From Alphaproteobacteria bacterium (GTDB lineage Bacteria > Pseudomonadota > Alphaproteobacteria > Micropepsales > Micropepsaceae), in assembly GCA_947373775.1 (NCBI GenBank), contig CANBZE010000018.1, positions 1-14,654 of the forward strand: DNA of 14,654 nt, in the 5' to 3' direction. The translations under genes and the position numbers were made by a program. The notes beneath the pieces are model-generated. The model saw only the letters and a list, made by a program, of their open reading frames with translations. It ran no database searches and was not told the origin of the DNA. Shown here piece by piece: positions 14,506 through 14,654 of this stretch (the stretch's first letter is position 1; each line of letters begins with the position of its first letter).

Positions 14506-14654
14506 ATGAAAAGCCGCACGAAAACCCTGGCTCTGGCCGCTGTGGCAGGCGCCGTCCTGCTGACCTCCGGATTCAAGGCTTCGGCCGCCGAGATCGAGCG
14601 CGTCTATGGCGAAAACCCCATGTCGCCCATCGCCGCCGGCGTCAGCGTGCCGCC
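14506..14654 (+). CDS. Exported Rid-family (RidA/YjgF-like) protein, partial
   Basis: ATG 14506 has a strong ribosome binding site (AAGGAG). The 49 complete codons give a signal peptide (MKSRTKTLALAAVAGAVLL to about ASA, residue 27) and then AEIERVYGENPMSPIAAG followed by VSVPP, still open at the window edge. This start resembles exported members of the Rid family, whose cytoplasmic relatives hydrolyse reactive enamine/imine intermediates formed by amino-acid-processing enzymes. A periplasmic Rid protein next to imine-producing flavoenzymes would make biochemical sense. Only about 22 mature residues are visible and the catalytic arginine region lies outside, so the family call is tentative. 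It is separated from the cassette by the oppositely oriented acetyltransferase gene. Confidence 0.6.
   Translation, partial: MKSRTKTLALAAVAGAVLLTSGFKASAAEIERVYGENPMSPIAAGVSVP

Overview
The window looks like chromosomal DNA of a GC-rich, Gram-negative alphaproteobacterium. The evidence is a very large TonB-dependent receptor of the Caulobacter/Xanthomonas style with an N-terminal signalling domain, a FecI/FecR-type sigma/anti-sigma pair, Tat- and Sec-exported redox proteins and c-type cytochromes. I cannot place it below class level with confidence. No tRNA, rRNA, CRISPR array, transposase or integrase is visible.

Left part (1-6626, minus strand) is one apparent gene train, transcribed right to left: an ECF sigma factor (6626-6144), its FecR-like membrane anti-sigma regulator (6141-5191), a 1148-residue TonB-dependent receptor with an STN domain (5110-1664), then after a hairpin terminator an exported double-VOC (glyoxalase-fold) protein (1559-612) and an exported ThuA-like protein (610-1, cut by the window edge). 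This has the architecture of a cell-surface signalling uptake system. The ligand cannot be read from the sequence.

Middle part (6627-9146): a regulatory gap with several short inverted repeats, an exported small TPR protein (6924-7487, plus), a strong bidirectional terminator, and an exported M28 zinc aminopeptidase with a PA-like insert (9146-7572, minus).

Right part (9147-14654): a tandem duplication of a two-gene module, flavin amine oxidase-family enzyme plus small c-type cytochrome (9441-11033 with 11036-11479, then 11576-13165 with 13186-13608). Both flavoproteins start at TTG behind a good ribosome binding site and carry a twin-arginine signal. They align without a gap, and a hand count gives about 77% identity. 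A terminator closes the set. After a palindrome-bearing repeat-like stretch come a GNAT acetyltransferase on the minus strand (14290-13763) and the first 49 codons of an exported protein resembling periplasmic Rid-family (RidA/YjgF) enamine/imine deaminases (14506 onward).

Working hypothesis for the right part: a periplasmic amine or amino-acid dehydrogenation system. The M28 peptidase would release amino acids, the two flavoenzymes would oxidise amines to imines and pass electrons to their dedicated cytochromes rather than to oxygen (as known for NicA2 with CycN in Pseudomonas), and the exported Rid protein would hydrolyse reactive imines. The gene content and order are seen; the joint pathway is inference. 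The most distinctive observations are the duplicated dehydrogenase-cytochrome cassette, a cysteine in both copies placed almost exactly where monoamine oxidases bind FAD covalently, and two hot spots of divergence between the copies that suggest different substrates.
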